NCBI GenBank assembly: GCA_947044365.1
Contig: OX345642.1
Span: forward strand, 3,905,598 to 3,969,597
Source of the DNA: Petrosia ficiformis
Lineage: Eukaryota; Porifera; Demospongiae; Haplosclerida; Petrosiidae
Reading direction: 5' to 3'
DNA length: 64,000 bases
Numbering within the stretch: the first letter of the stretch is position 1; each line of letters begins with the position of its first letter. Shown here piece after piece: positions 36,001 through 48,220 of this stretch. Below the pieces are notes generated by a model that saw only the letters and a list, made by a program, of their open reading frames with translations, was not told the origin of the DNA and made no database searches. A program made the position numbers and the translations under genes.

Positions 36001-39000
36001 CAAATAGTAGAGAACATTTCTTACTAGCAGACTAAATAAAAAGATAAAGACAGTTAGAATGGCATTTTGTAATTTGTAAATTGTGCTTATATATACATGT
36101 ACATAACTGTAACTACATGATTGTATATGTAGAGTAACTACACTAGTACGTACATGTACATGTACATGTATATGCCACAATATTTAATATAGGTATCATT
36201 ATAGGTATTGAAAATGAAATTTTGTGATTATTGCCTAAAGGTGACTTACGATTATTGCCATATCATTGATACTGTGTATGATAGCAAAAACAGGCTAAAT
36301 GATGACACTTCTGATCCTTGTTTTGAGAGCATACGTTCATATATTATTACAACTATTATTCAATTGCAGTAAGACAATATTTTGCCATTGCGATAATATT
36401 GTCTTACTGCAATATATGAAATTATTGCCCATCTCTAGTGTACATGTGTTTTAATCAAATCTTTTCTAATTGTCTCACTTTTCTCCTAGTTCTACCTTCT
36501 TCTAAGAAACATAACTGGTTTGCAACAATACGAGAGGTTGAACCTAACGAGAAAATGTCTTCTTGAACATCCAGTGAGCCAAGAAATGAGTTGAAAGATT
36601 GTACAAAAGACTGTGAATAAAATAATAAAATGCACATGTCTACTAGATTAATTGGATTTAAAATTTTTAAAAACCATAAATGTATTTATATGTCATTTAC
36701 ACCTGTAGTCATGTAGTCATGTAGTCATGTACTTATGCATGTGATTTTCAAGCATTTTGAGGATGATTTTACTTAAAATATTGCAATACAATTTCTAATA
36801 AAATGTTGCAAAAATCAAAGCCATGGGTAACTAATCAAAGCCATGGGTAACTAATCAAAGCCGTGGGTAACTAATCAAAGCCGTGGGTAACTAATCAAAG
36901 CCATGGGTAACTAATCAAAGCCATGGGTAACTAATCAAAGCCGTGGGTAACTAATCAAAGCCGTGGGTAACTAATCAAAGCCATGGGTAACTAATCAAAG
37001 CCGTGGGTAACTAATCAAAGCCATGGGTAACTAATCAAAGCCATGGGTAACTAATCAAAGCCATGGGTAACTAATCAAAATTGCAAGCAATTAAATTCAG
37101 AGATTGCTAAATGCATTACCAAGCAACTCGTCTTGCTAGCTGTTTTCCTAATAGTAATAAAGCATGATTTTGGTATCTATGAAGCTCTTGGAATGTATAT
37201 TCTGTAATTAAGGTGGTGTTCGGGTAATTAGTAATCGCTATACAACAGTACATTTTAATCTAACTTGTTCTAATTATCAACACGCTCTATTGCTCTGAAA
37301 TTTTGAAAACCAGTAGTTGAAAGACTGAAGTGCTTGGCAACAGGCCAATTTTCTTTTACCACTGTTTGTTTTTGAGCCTAGAAGCTGTATTTAAAAAAGG
37401 AGACTATTGCTGTGTAGACCAAGGTAAGTTATGAGAGTAGAACAAGTTTCATGTCTGTAGCTATCATAGATTCATCAAATAAGTTACCTGTAGCTGAAAG
37501 AAACAGCATGGAATTGCTGTGAAACAGAGAGCACTATCAAGACAAGATCAGTTCTGTGTTTAGAGGACAGAAAAACTATCAAAAGAAACCAAGAAGTTCT
37601 TCACTAAGCGGAGTTTTTTTAGTGAAAAAAAAAGTTTTAAAACGTTTTCACTTATGAATATGCTAATTACCTGAGCACCAAATTTACAAGTATCTGAAAA
37701 TGTTAAATTTTAGACATTATAGAGTTGACTTGTCAAGCACCCAGCCCACATACATACTAAAAATTAAGTTTAAAAGTTAAAGATATAACTTTTCATTTTT
37801 GGTTTAGAGTTTAGAATGGAAACAGGATATAAAAATCACAAGTCAGTATAGGATTACAAAACACACAATACTTATAGCTCAGATAATGCAATGTGTCTTA
37901 ACAGCTATATTCAGGCAGTGTTTCCCCTAAAGGATGGTACCATGGCACTCCCCCACCCATTAATTTCAAAGTTTATCCTTAAAAACACTGTTTTATAACA
38001 CTGATTAAACATTATTGACCAAACGTCACATACCACTGATACACTCCCCCACGTAATATTTATCCTGGGAAAACACTGATTCAGGTACATGTACATGTAT
38101 GTATGTACATGAATATTAATTGTAATGTATAAAATCAATGTACATGTAATATGAAGTTGCTGTACCTTAATTTTAATCTGATAAGGTTTAGGTAGCCATT
38201 GAAAATGAAGCTCTTCTAAGGAATCTAAGGATGTATCTGGTTCTATCTGAAATGAATATATAAAATGAGACATACAGGTCACTGCTTATTAGTGCAGCAC
38301 ACACCAGAGAAGAGGTAGGAGGAAATACCCATTTTAAAACTTGAACCTTTATCATAATTATATATATTTAATTTAATAACAATTACTACTAGATTGTACC
38401 CACATTGTTTAACAGTTTTACGGGGAAAAAATAAAGGAGAAAACAAGATACATGTACATGTGTATCTTGAGAAAAAAGTATCCCTATGATTGCTTTGTGG
38501 TGGTGGGTATCACTCATTGGTAACAGCATTAGTGTTTCTACCTTTCTATGTACCCGGAATATTGTGTTACACAGATGCTTGATGAAACTGAAGTACTCTT
38601 TTAAGGTTCCACCCTAAATCATTGCTGATCACTTGAATCACTTCCTCAACAACCTTTTACAGTTATTTGGTTTTCTTACTCTTTAAAAAGATTCTTACAA
38701 TGTGTATTTATTGCTACAGCAGCTATTTCATGCAGTTTTTACAACCCGCTTTCTACCTGGCAGTTTCTGCATAGTCTGTAGCTTGAGTATGTATTCATGC
38801 CGCCACACCCATTAATTGCCCTGGTATGATGCACTTCCTTCCTTATTATATATATGAAATATATATTATATACAGTAAATCCTATGGAAAGCCCTGTGGA
38901 CCATATCAAAAGATCATAGTTGGTAATTCTCAGTTTGCAACTTAAGCAGCATGACTTCATTACATGTACATGTAAAATCATTCTCTACCTCTCCAACTAA

Positions 39001-42000
39001 ACATACTATAAGAAACATTAGCATTCTTTTGCAGACTCACCTCTTCTAAACATTTTTGTATTAGAGGTATATCTGATGGGAGTAACGATTGAAGTGATTT
39101 GTGGACAGGAGTGACAAACAGGTTTGGTAGAATTTCAACATGAAACAGGTTCAAGTGTGACACTGATACTCTTAGACCAGTCTATAAGAGATAATTATAA
39201 TATTATTTATTATTATTTATACAAAACAAAGAAAGAAAACATAGAATGCATTAGAAGCACATGATAGCAGTATACAAAAAAAGTGCAGGCAGAGCTAAAA
39301 AGCATAAACTGCAACTCATTTAACATGTAGTAGTTTTTTATGACATTCAAAGGGAAGTTGTAGATAATAATAGAGTTTGAAGGACTATGCGTTTCATCTA
39401 GTTGGCTAATATTGATGTGCATGTAGTAGCTTATAATAATACATCACAATGCTAATTTTCAATATCAACTGTGTTTAGCACAATATTTGTTAGTAGTATT
39501 TAATCTTTATTTATAGTCATTTGATCTAAATCAAGGTCACTTGTAACATTTCCTCTATCTCTAACTACACACATTTTATATGCAAATGTAACGAAACTCT
39601 TATGATATAAGCCACTCCCTCCATATCACTAATCAGCCTTTTTTCTAGATCTCTACTATATTATAGATCTATCTTTGCATTGTGTAAAGATTTCCATTTT
39701 TCAAGCGATAGATACCATTAGTCTTCCTGAAGGGCTAACTCAAGATCAGCATGGAGTGGTGGAAGTCATCAAAACAGTGGGACCGAATGTTTCTCCTTCT
39801 TGCATGAAAACACTTAATGTCAGCTCTGATGCAGAGCTACAGACACACCTTGTAACCAATCACACTATGGTCTGTATGAAAGTCTAAAATTTTCAGCTTT
39901 GCACTTCAGGCAGAACAAGGCACATCCCCTTCCTGCACCCTTCCCCTCGCTGTGGGCTAATGTCCATGCGGTGTTTTGGCCTCTCCCAATCATTTTCATG
40001 TTTCTACTCCACTGTCATAGCATAGCTCGGACAACAACTACAGGAATCCAGATAGTCAATTTCTAATCAAAACACAGTTCCTACAACGGCTGAAAAGAAT
40101 TTGAGGTATAGCCTATACCAAGAGGAGCTCTCCGTGTACCAGTTAACTACTTCAAAAATGCTTTTTGGACTATCCCATCTGTGATTGAGACATTGAAGAC
40201 CTTGTTGAGGGTGATTTAAAGGTACAGTGTGTTTAGTCAAAGCTTTGAAGCAAAAACCAAAAATTATTCGGAAAGTGTCAAGGTGCAGTATTATCCATAC
40301 TCAGAGGTGCCGGGAGGTCAAACTTTCGTGGAGGGCATTTCATGAACCAGTGACTGAGTGGCTATCAATCGAAGGGCATTGGATGTCCAGCAACATTCTC
40401 CAACCCTATCGAGAAACAAGGGAGTACACAGCAAAAGCGAGTGAAATTTTAGATAATTTATTTTCATAGTGAGTGTGGTCGCTTCATAATCAGACCATTA
40501 AATAGCCTAATGCATACTACTTCAACTGACGTGTCCCTTAGCTTCTATTTACTGAAAAGAATCAAACTTTGCCAGGAAAACAATTACGTCAAACATTATT
40601 ATCATTCCTGTAATTGTATGTACAGGATATTTATGTAATGCTTTAAAAGTGAATGTTGAATGATGTAAGTTATAACCTACCCTATCCTACTGGTAGTTAC
40701 GTGTTTGCAGAGGAAGAAACTAAGAAGTTTTGCGAATCAAATATCAAGAGGAGTAGAAATACATAAACATTAGTAAAATTTAAATTTCATGATAAGGTGA
40801 ATAACATGAAATTTCATACATACCCAATGTCAATGGTAGGATATATATTCATGATGTATACTACTAACTACTCCTCTTAGGCAGATAAGCAGTAAAACTA
40901 AATAACCATTTTATTGGATAGTAGATTTGCAAGGGTTAGCATGAGTTTCAATTTAGTTTGTCAATTGTCATAGAGGATGTTGTGGATACATACATGCATG
41001 ATGTTACTACAACCTATTGTCCACCAATTATTGGAATAAATTAAAGTACATGTATGTGTTTGTGGGTTTACAAAACCTTTTCATGGTCAGATAACTTATG
41101 TACTTTAGTATAAATTATACTGAATCTTTGATGTGAGTAGACAGCTGTAAGTATTAACAATACTGGTAATAGTATACCCATCATCAATCAATTATAGTGT
41201 TTCATCTATAATTATTACAAAGTATCTATGGTATGTACGTACATATATCATGACCAACCAACTAATTGTTAAATCCTTGCAACTGTACTAATATCTTCTA
41301 GATACAGGGAGGATTTTATCTGCAATGTATATCAAAAGACAGTAAAGAAGGTCCTGAAAGTGCTAAACACATGTTTAAATGAGACAATTGCAAACAAGGG
41401 CACACACATGCTCCAAGATGCTCACAGAGTAGGAGATTGGTTGGTAAAAGTGGATGTCAATTGACATCTAGAATTATAATTATTACTAGTATTGTTAATA
41501 CTTACATATACATGTAATAAATAGTTACTTTGATCATTGCCCACTTTGGCTACTTTTCTCTCCATTCAAGTCTATCAGACAACTTTCTATAAAATATTCT
41601 ATCCTAAACAGTGATGAGCCACCAGTCCACAACATGTAGCTAAAAGATACAAACATTAGCATTGTTGAGTCAGAATAATGGCTATGTCTACTCATGATTT
41701 GGTGACTACATTTTGGAACCTGGTGCTATAATTGCTTTGTCTTGGCTAACCACACAACTCATTAACTTCTTCAGCTGTGCAGTGCTCTCCTCCAGAATTG
41801 GCATCCCCTAAGTGGTTATGCCAAATTGCCAACCCAACATGGCATAGTGTCTGAAAGGCAGAATATGGTATGACTGACAGCAAGCTGCAGACTCAGCGCT
41901 GATATGCATAGTTCAAGTTTGGAGAGGCCAGGTATTCATCCCACTCTGTTGGATATGGTAATACAGTATCCAACAGTGATTCCCAAGTCATCACACCTGA

Positions 42001-44755
42001 TACTTCTTTGAGATTTCCCAAGTCTAAACACCTAACTAGCTGCTGTAAGGCTTAGGAAGTTATAGACCTCATTTGGCATCAAGAAGATAAAAAATACTGC
42101 CTCCAAAATATAGGACCACATATCTTTCAAAAATGGCTAGTCGTCAGGACACCAATCCCATTTCCGGTTCTAAAAGTAAGGCTGTTAATTTTTAGTAAAA
42201 TTATATCACAAAGGTACCAATGGATTGTTCAAAGCCTGTTGTTCTGCCTTCATTGTTCTAACTGCTAAAACAACCTTGTAGTGTACATGTAGTTAGTTTA
42301 TCTCTGGTCCCAAACTAAATCATTAAGTTTTGTAAACACTGGATAGTAGTACTTGAGCCTAATATTAATGCACTTTTGTAAGAAGGTGCACAAGTTATTG
42401 AACAATAATTATTATAATTATTATCGAAATAATCTCTGTACCAGAAAGAATAGACACTACTGTTCTAGACTAAATGAATAACTTGAAAGTTTTGGTGTAC
42501 AGGACCCTTGCCACTGTGGCATAGTAAAGCTTGGTTCACAATATGACGCAAACTTTGCTTTGCGTCCATTGTGTTGTGATAAAATTCTGAAAACTGATTG
42601 GTCAAATGCAATGCAGCTGATGCAAAATAGAATCAGATCCTATCTTGCATTACGTTGCGTCTGACGGTGTTAAAGGAAGCGCATCATCTTCACAATACAA
42701 TGCACTGACACAACGCAAAGAAACACAAGGCCTTGTGTCCATATTGTGAACCTAGTACATGTGAATCAAGATTATTGTTGTTGATTGTACTATTTACCAA
42801 GCACAAACAATCTGTCATATTTACTTCGGTTTTATTTATCATTTGTTACTTCACATTTATATATCTAGTAAAGGTAGAATTGAAATGCATGATGCAAGTG
42901 GGTGTGGTTATCATTAAAGGTGTGTTCTGCATATTTTTAAGTGCCACTCTTCAATGTCGCTAGGTTTCCAGTAGTGTTACACTAGTAACAACTGTCTAAT
43001 ATTGTGAGCTATTTTCTTTAATCAAAGTCTTCAACAACAGCAACTGTGAGACATTAACATTGTTAACTGCCAAACCAAAGGACTTTAGAAATTTTCAAAT
43101 ATGTTCACCTTCATTTTGAGTATATTGGTACCTCTATCCAAACAGTAGCGCTTTTAGTTTTCATGATTGGACTGGCAACACACATACACAGAAACACAAC
43201 CAAATTAATGTAACCCTCTGCCTATGTGTGCAAGGGTTAATAAGTTAAATTTGTTCACACAATTACATATAATTATTACTGACCTCTCTATTTATCCATT
43301 TCTTCATAAGAGCTTGAAATTCACCATAATGAGAGTATTCTTCCTCTCCAGCCATTGGAATGTGTTCATTATGAATTGCTTCAGGCTCAGAACAAAACAC
43401 ATGACATTCCAGAGGTTGTAGATCAGATAGTAAAGATGCTATTCGTTCTGCACATCGACCAATCAGAGGGGTGGTGACTATTATAACAACACGACTATAT
43501 GGAGCCTGCAAAAATTAATACATGTAGCAGTAGTGCTGAGTGATATTGTAATAATGTCATGTGATCATTGCTGAAACAATTTGGTTAGTATTATGATAAT
43601 AATTATTGATATACATGTAATTATCTGTATGCATGTTTAATGTGAGATAGTAGCAACATCAACAAGTACAAACAGGACACCTATTTACCAAACAAATCCT
43701 AAAACCTTGCTTCTTCTCTGCAGGTCAACAATATGCACGAAAACCATAATAACTCATGATAACAGCAAAACAAGGATGATTTAAAAGCAAGGACAGTTAG
43801 TATAATTATTAAATCTAGATCAAATTTTGACTCTACATGTACTACTAATAGACCCTTAGTCTAGGATTGCTAGATTAAGGATTGAGCAGAGTGTGCCCTT
43901 AAACTGTGGCTGGCTGGCCATACAATTGAGAGGTGTGACCTCTAGGATTGGCCTCAATCATATCCTTTATACAAGGGAGTTTGACATCAAACACGATCAA
44001 GTTATTGTAACTAGATGTTCTGAGAACACATACCCCATACAATATTGAATTATGAACACGTTATAGTATACCAAGGGTGTGAATGAAAAATGGTGGACCT
44101 TTCTAAACTAATAAAAAAGAAAAACTTGGAAATTATAGATATTGTGAACTGCATTAGCTTCAGTAAGGTATGCATATATTCTTATATGACTAATTTTGAG
44201 CTGTCTGATGTGACAATGCATGCAGACTTGCTGTTTTCAATTGCCAATTAGAAAACCTCACACAGAGAAGTGTTCGGTATTTCTTTAATTAGTCATACAT
44301 GTATGAAGTTTGTTTCATCATGGTAGCAATTACAAAACTGTTGGGATGGTTTTATACTTGTTACTCTATAAAACACACACACATGAGCAAGCCTAGTCAC
44401 GGGACTGCAGCCCCTTTAATTAATGGGTGTGGCTATGAAATAACATCAACTTTGTTCAGATACCAACGCACTGTATTATACTGTACCTGTTGTGTGTGAC
44501 TAGCCATTAATCACACACACACACACATTCTAAATAATATAGAATAACGTTTACTTGAAAAATGAAGTCTCTAGCTACAGGATTGAGTTCATGATAAAGT
44601 GAATAAACTCCCACACATCTTTGTAACACATTATCCTTCTCACACCAATGAAATATCTCTGCTGCAGAGTTATCTAAAAAGATGGCAGCACTCTCACACA
44701 CTGCTATTACACGCTTCCATGGTTCCTGACCAAGAGACTGGAGGTACACATCCAT
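27059..44755 (-). CDS. SCFD2: Sec1 family domain-containing protein 2, complete, 15 exons
   Basis: Exons, 5' to 3' on the minus strand: 44755-44555, 43505-43284, 39181-39041, 38246-38166, 36610-36479, 36031-35856, 34450-34366, 33338-33093, 32545-32457, 31746-31635, 31147-31078, 30851-30700, 29321-29227, 28367-28241, 27151-27059. All introns are GT-AG, phases agree throughout, and the stop is TAA at 27059-27061. The product is 673 residues, close to vertebrate SCFD2. Recognisable stretches in order: AAIFLDNSAAEIFHW near the start, SLLFVDRSLDLASP, QFKNNTTAIVRHSGMLQLA, GLTDMIRSSF, and PILILYIIGGLSMGEI near the end. Sec1/Munc18-like proteins bind SNAREs in vesicle fusion. The exact role of SCFD2 is less clear, so a membrane-traffic function is inferred. 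The large introns hold many MITEs, a tandem array and an unidentified remnant. Confidence 0.95.
29416..30075. mobile_element. M2 MITE interrupted by an M1-related element
   Basis: The left part of M2 (29416-29520) and its right part (about 29965-30075) are separated by 440 bp resembling M1 (block AATTAATGGGCATGG, ending CATAGGGATA). This shows M2 was present before the M1 insertion. It is intronic in SCFD2. Confidence 0.65.
30371..30595. mobile_element. MITE family M2 copy, inverted
   Basis: It is the reverse complement of 17402-17631, with matching ends (ACATTCACAATGTCCTC at the left, AATGTGAATGACC at the right). It is intronic in SCFD2, between exons 13 and 12. Confidence 0.8.
31196..31500 (+). 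mobile_element. Degenerate M1 MITE
   Basis: It has the M1 start in altered form (GCAGGGCATCCCTATCAATG) and an interior with CTTGTGTCACATATGCATTG. The right end is lost or diverged. It is intronic in SCFD2. Confidence 0.55.
31841..32072. mobile_element. MITE family M2 copy, right end truncated
   Basis: Collinear with 17402-17600 (GGTCATTCAAATTCACCATG at the left, TAAACTATACACTATATTAC inside). The terminal repeat at the right is not preserved. It is intronic in SCFD2. Confidence 0.75.
32632..32985 (+). mobile_element. MITE family M1 copy, degenerate
   Basis: It begins CCCTGTAGGGCCATCC and ends AATTATAGGGATACATG, with the family block TTAATGGGTGTGGTG inside. It is intronic in SCFD2, between exons 9 and 8. 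Confidence 0.75.
33430..33960 (-). repeat. Dispersed repeat R1 copy
   Basis: Reverse complement of 10135-10650, including the G-run (33558-33566) and the end block TTAGAGCACTGATGTCACAT. The minus strand is open for 106 codons from 33862, with a product similar to that of the 10.2-kb copy but no known domain. It is intronic in SCFD2. Confidence 0.8.
36363..36412. repeat. Perfect 19-bp hairpin
   Basis: ATTGCAGTAAGACAATATT and its exact complement are separated by about 12 bp. It is intronic in SCFD2 and may be the core of a larger decayed MITE. Confidence 0.8.
36821..37080. repeat. 20-bp minisatellite, 13 copies
   Basis: The unit CCATGGGTAACTAATCAAAG is repeated 13 times with exact 20-bp spacing. 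The only internal difference is A or G at the third base, giving the order A A G G A A G G A G A A A. The paired pattern suggests that multi-unit blocks were duplicated. It is intronic in SCFD2, between exons 5 and 4. Confidence 0.98.
38460..38912 (-). mobile_element. MITE family M1 copy, degenerate
   Basis: It begins GTATCCCTATGATTGCTTTG and ends near CCTATGGAAAGCCCTGTGGA, with the family block CACACCCATTAATTGCCC inside. It is intronic in SCFD2. Confidence 0.7.
39675..40470 (+). other. Unidentified, gene-like remnant in an intron
   Basis: This plus-strand stretch is less AT-rich than its surroundings. It has two short open frames, 39675-39887 and 40227-40469, with ordinary protein-like composition (LPEGLTQDQHGVVEVIKT; LSWRAFHEPVTEWLSIEG). 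Several stops lie between them. It may be a decayed transposon gene or processed pseudogene. No family was recognised. Confidence 0.35.
42533..42752. mobile_element. Small element with inverted terminal repeats
   Basis: The ends GGTTCACAATATG and CATATTGTGAACC are exact 13-bp inverted repeats around about 195 bp, with GCGT-rich sub-terminal motifs. A clear target duplication was not seen. It is intronic in SCFD2, in the intron between exons 3 and 2. Confidence 0.75.
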
Positions 44756-44924
44756 TGTTACTGTGAGTTAAACCCCTTGATTTCGTTGCGTTGATATAAT
44801 AGTATTCATCGATCATGATTATTATTATCAAAGAATAGACGGAGAAATTGTTCAATATCCGATAATAGGGGAGAATGTAGTGTCGTCTCCAGAGGCTACA
44901 GGGTCTCTTGACATTAAACTTGAA

Positions 44925-45722
44925 TAGTCTCGCGTAGCCAGACCTCCGCGGAAAAGACGGGAGGGTCTGGGGACACTAGCACACCATCGTTTGTACTCGC
45001 TGCAACTATAGTTGCAGAGGCTGTCACGTGATTACGTGGAATGTTAATTTGTCAGTTGAAGAGTATGGAGGTTCGAGATGTCGAGAAAGCAGCATCAGAA
45101 GCAGCTATTATGTTTGGCTATTCCAAGTTGAAGGATCTCCAAATGTCTGTAATAGTTTCTTTTGTCTTGGGTCGTGACATTTTTGGCATACTTCCTACTG
45201 GGTATGGGAAAAGTCTCTGCTACCAATGCCTTCCACTTGTTTTTGACAAACTGAATTCAGTTTCCTCTGGTGCTAGTATTGTTGTTGTATTAGCTCAGAT
45301 CATCCCCACAACCAAGATAAAACATGAGTAATATTTATACAAGTGCACCCACGTGGAAATGTTTTAATGTTTTCACAACGTGGTGAAATAAGTATATTCA
45401 TAATAATTTTATGGACTAATTAAATTCCTCTAGTACAAACGATGGTATGCTAGTGTCCCCAGACCCTCCCGTCTTTTCCGCGGAGGTCTGGCTACGCGAG
45501 ACTATTCAAGTTTAATGTCAAGAGAGCCTGTAGCCTCTGGAGACGACACTATATTCTCCCCTATTATCGGATATTGAACAAATTAACATTCCACGTAATC
45601 ACGTGACAGCCTGCCTGCGATCTGATTGGGCTGCAACTATAGTTGCAGCGAGTACAAACGATGGTGTGCTAGTGTCCCCAGACCCTCCCGTCTTTTCCGC
45701 GGAGGTCTGGCTACGCGAGATA
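44925..45722. mobile_element. Rearranged RecQ-carrying transposon with three terminal-repeat copies
   Basis: A terminal repeat of about 92 bp beginning TAGTCTCGCGTAGCCAGACC lies at 44925-45016. Inverted copies are at 45433-45504 (partial) and 45631-45722. Further inward, GGCTGTCACGTGATTACGTG and its complement extend the palindrome. The interior holds a RecQ-like N-terminus. The terminal repeat is related to that of the element at 48055-49540: both share GTCTGGGGACACTAGCA and an inner TCTGATTGGGCTGCAA. Confidence 0.8.
45065..45331 (+). pseudogene. RecQ-like helicase N-terminal fragment
   Basis: From ATG 45065 the frame reads 88 codons: a helical start, then LGRDIFGILPTGYGKSLCYQ, which has the Q-motif region and Walker A (TGYGKS) of RecQ/SF2 helicases, then an ASIVVV strand. 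The DExH motif and everything beyond it are missing. It sits inside the terminal-repeat element above, so it is transposon-borne rather than a host repair gene. A longer gene could be broken by the inverted copy at 45433. Confidence 0.75.
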
Positions 45723-45727
45723 GGGAA

Positions 45728-46604
45728 GAATGCATTGTCGTCTCCAGAGACTACAGGCTCCATTGACATTAAAGACGTTATACTTGAAGGGAAGGCTGAA
45801 AAAGGTTTCCCGGAGCCATCATTATCAGGGCCAAGAAGTGTGGAACTACAGCTCTAAGGCAGATATTAAGTCATCATCCACTGATTGAAGTAGCAAAGAA
45901 AGAACTGAAATTCTTTAGTGAACACTATAGTCATGGAATCAGTTGGTATATTGCACAAATGCCATTGACAAAGAAAGGCCAGTTAACAATTGAAAAGTCT
46001 CCTCAATATTTCAAGTCAAAAATAGCCCCCCAAAGAATTAAAAATATTTCTAAGTATGTAAAATTAAAATGCTAATAGTGCGAAACCCGTTAGCTAGGTC
46101 TGTATCAGATCATTACTTCATAAACCGACATCGTGGAAAAGCTTAAGCATCTATGAATGCAACGTTCACAAAAGCGGTTCTTTACAACACTAACAAAATC
46201 AATACTCGTTCTAGCCAGATAAGTGTTAGCATGTATGATATTTATTATAGTCAGTGGTTACAGTGGTTTCCAAAAGACAAATATTGATTGTCAATGGCGA
46301 CAATTTAAAGTTTAATCCAGTGAAACAGCTTACAAATATTGAGAAATTTCTGAATATTCCGCACTACTTTGAAAATGATATGTTTAATGTTACTGTTGAT
46401 GAATCAAGTAGAAGAAGCTATTGGTATTGGAAAGACACTGAATCTGAGTCACAGCCTGTTGGACTACATAAATTACCATATATATTGGAAAGTACATTGC
46501 ACAAAGTAGCTGTGTTTCTACAGCCTCATGCAAGCAGGTTTTGTCAAATGGCATCGATTAATGTTACATGGTGCACCGACATACTTACTGATTATACTCG
46601 ATAA
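45728..46604 (+). pseudogene. Heparan sulfate 3-O-sulfotransferase-like pseudogene
   Basis: The pieces read in family order: a 5' PAPS-binding region (KKCGTTALRQILSHHPLIE), then GISWYIAQMPLTKKGQLTIE, KSPQYF, a 3' PAPS region (LIVRNPLARSVSDHY), SVSMYDIYYSQWLQWFP, and a C-terminal ASRFCQMASINVTWC. Frames change near 46070 and near 46285, and a TAA interrupts near 46145, so it cannot encode a full enzyme. It resembles the intact gene at 56978-57949, from which it is likely a duplicate. Its 5' part borders the transposon. A piece of about 50 bp near 45728-45772 also appears at 44873-44917 (direct) and 45515-45560 (inverted). Confidence 0.85.
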
Positions 46605-47225
46605 GTGATGAAATTGCATTCCAGCTTATACAATTATAATGAGATGTACAAGATGAATTAAACTGTAATGTATGTTGATTTTTTTTAAATGTTAACTTTA
46701 AGGGAGATGATAATTACCAGAAGAGAGCACTTTAAAATTATAGTGCTTCAACTAATTGGTATACAAATTATGTATTGTAAACAACCCCTTATCTAACATA
46801 TTTCATGGCAACAATGTGAAAGGGCGGCAATGCCAGACTATATACATAAAAGGGTTTGCAAATTACAAACACAATTTAATGTATTCCAAAAAATAAACAG
46901 TTTAAATCTTGTACTACATTTTAGATGTGTGCATGTGCTTGAGTACAGTTGTTTTAGAGCCCGAGCGCTGTAAAACCTGACCTGAAGACCTATAACTGTC
47001 TTATACTTAACCACACTGTTTCTACAAAGCAGAAGAAACCCGATGTGGTTTTTCTTGGTGCCAAATTTATATTTATATTGCGCAATTTCTAATTTGCATG
47101 TTGAAAGAAAGTGACAGTTATGGCTGAAGCACTGAAACACTCGCCTTGGTGCTTTCCTGCAACTAACGAACAATAATTTTGGTATTTATGGCTTTGTTGG
47201 AAGCTCTTCTGTGAAACTAAGTGAG
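46605..47225. other. No gene seen
   Basis: AT-rich spacer with short shadow frames on the minus strand and no recognisable domain or clear repeat. Confidence 0.5.
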
Positions 47226-47836
47226 TTAAGGTGGTACTAGAGAGTGGGCGGATGCGACTCCAATCAGTTTCAAAATAGAATATTATATAATATGACTCTA
47301 ACCTGGTGTAATGGCAACCTTCATATCTTCTAATCACCTTTATAGGGTCCTGGAAGTGATAAAACATATATAAAATGTCCATTTTTGTAATCGCAATAAG
47401 TACAAAACGGAGAAAGCCACGCCCACCAATCATGGCATGCACCAAGTACAATGCATTTAGAGAAAACAAATAGAGCCGTTTTTTGGAAATTCATTTTACT
47501 TTTATAGTTACAAGAGGCTGAAGAAAGCTGAATTCTGTAGCTTTTCACTGAAACCATAAAATCTACCTTTCTAGGCACTATCAAACTCCGATCTTTCTCA
47601 GAGACCAACTACAGTTACCCGCCATTGTTTCCCACACAACGCCCCCTCCACCACCCGTGGGGCGTGTTTAGGTTTGTTTCTGAAAAAAACTATCATTTAG
47701 GCCCAATAATTATACCCCCGGGTGGGTGTGGCTTCCAAAAAATACAGAATGGAACCAGATTGTATGCAGCAAGAAGCTTGCAAGACTAGAAACTGATTGG
47801 AGTAGCATCCGCCCACGGAAAAGACTACAACCTTAA
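47226..47836. mobile_element. Non-autonomous element with TTAA target site
   Basis: The ends TTAAGGTGGTA and TACAACCTTAA place a TTAA on each side. Sub-terminal blocks GTGGGCGGATGC and ACTCCAATCAGTTTC occur as inverted copies at the right end. The size is about 611 bp. TTAA targets are typical of piggyBac and Kolobok elements. Minus-strand frames inside (47330-47608) have no known domain. Confidence 0.8.
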
Positions 47837-48045
47837 TCAGAGAGTACGGCAGTACTCTCTATGTAGGGATGGCACGGAAAAAAAAATGGCCGCCCATACA
47901 TTTGAATTGCAGAGCTGAAATCTCTGGTAATATACAAGTTTTAATACACACATACCTGTTCATATCTAGTGTTTTTATGACTACCAACACCGTCTAGATG
48001 GCCAAATATTGTCGTTATGGTAGAGAACCGGCGAGTGGCAAAACT
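47837..48045. other. Spacer
   Basis: Short spacer between two elements; no feature seen. Confidence 0.4.
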
Positions 48046-48220
48046 GGCAAAATCTAGTCTGGCGTAGCCGCCCACTTCGCTAAGAGGGAGGAAGTGGTCT
48101 GGGGACACTAGCATATACCACTCGTACACGCTGGAATGTTGATTGAGGTGGGGCTACTTTGTATAAATAAGTGAAGAAACTTAATAAAACGCCTCCCAAT
48201 TATTATTATATCTAGAGGCG

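Noticed and set aside
36821..37080. CRISPR array
   Set aside because: The 20-bp units are directly adjacent with no unique spacers and lie in an animal intron; it is a minisatellite.
47089..47608. Two overlapping minus-strand ORFs of about 90-126 codons
   Set aside because: They lie within or across the TTAA-flanked element and show no domain.
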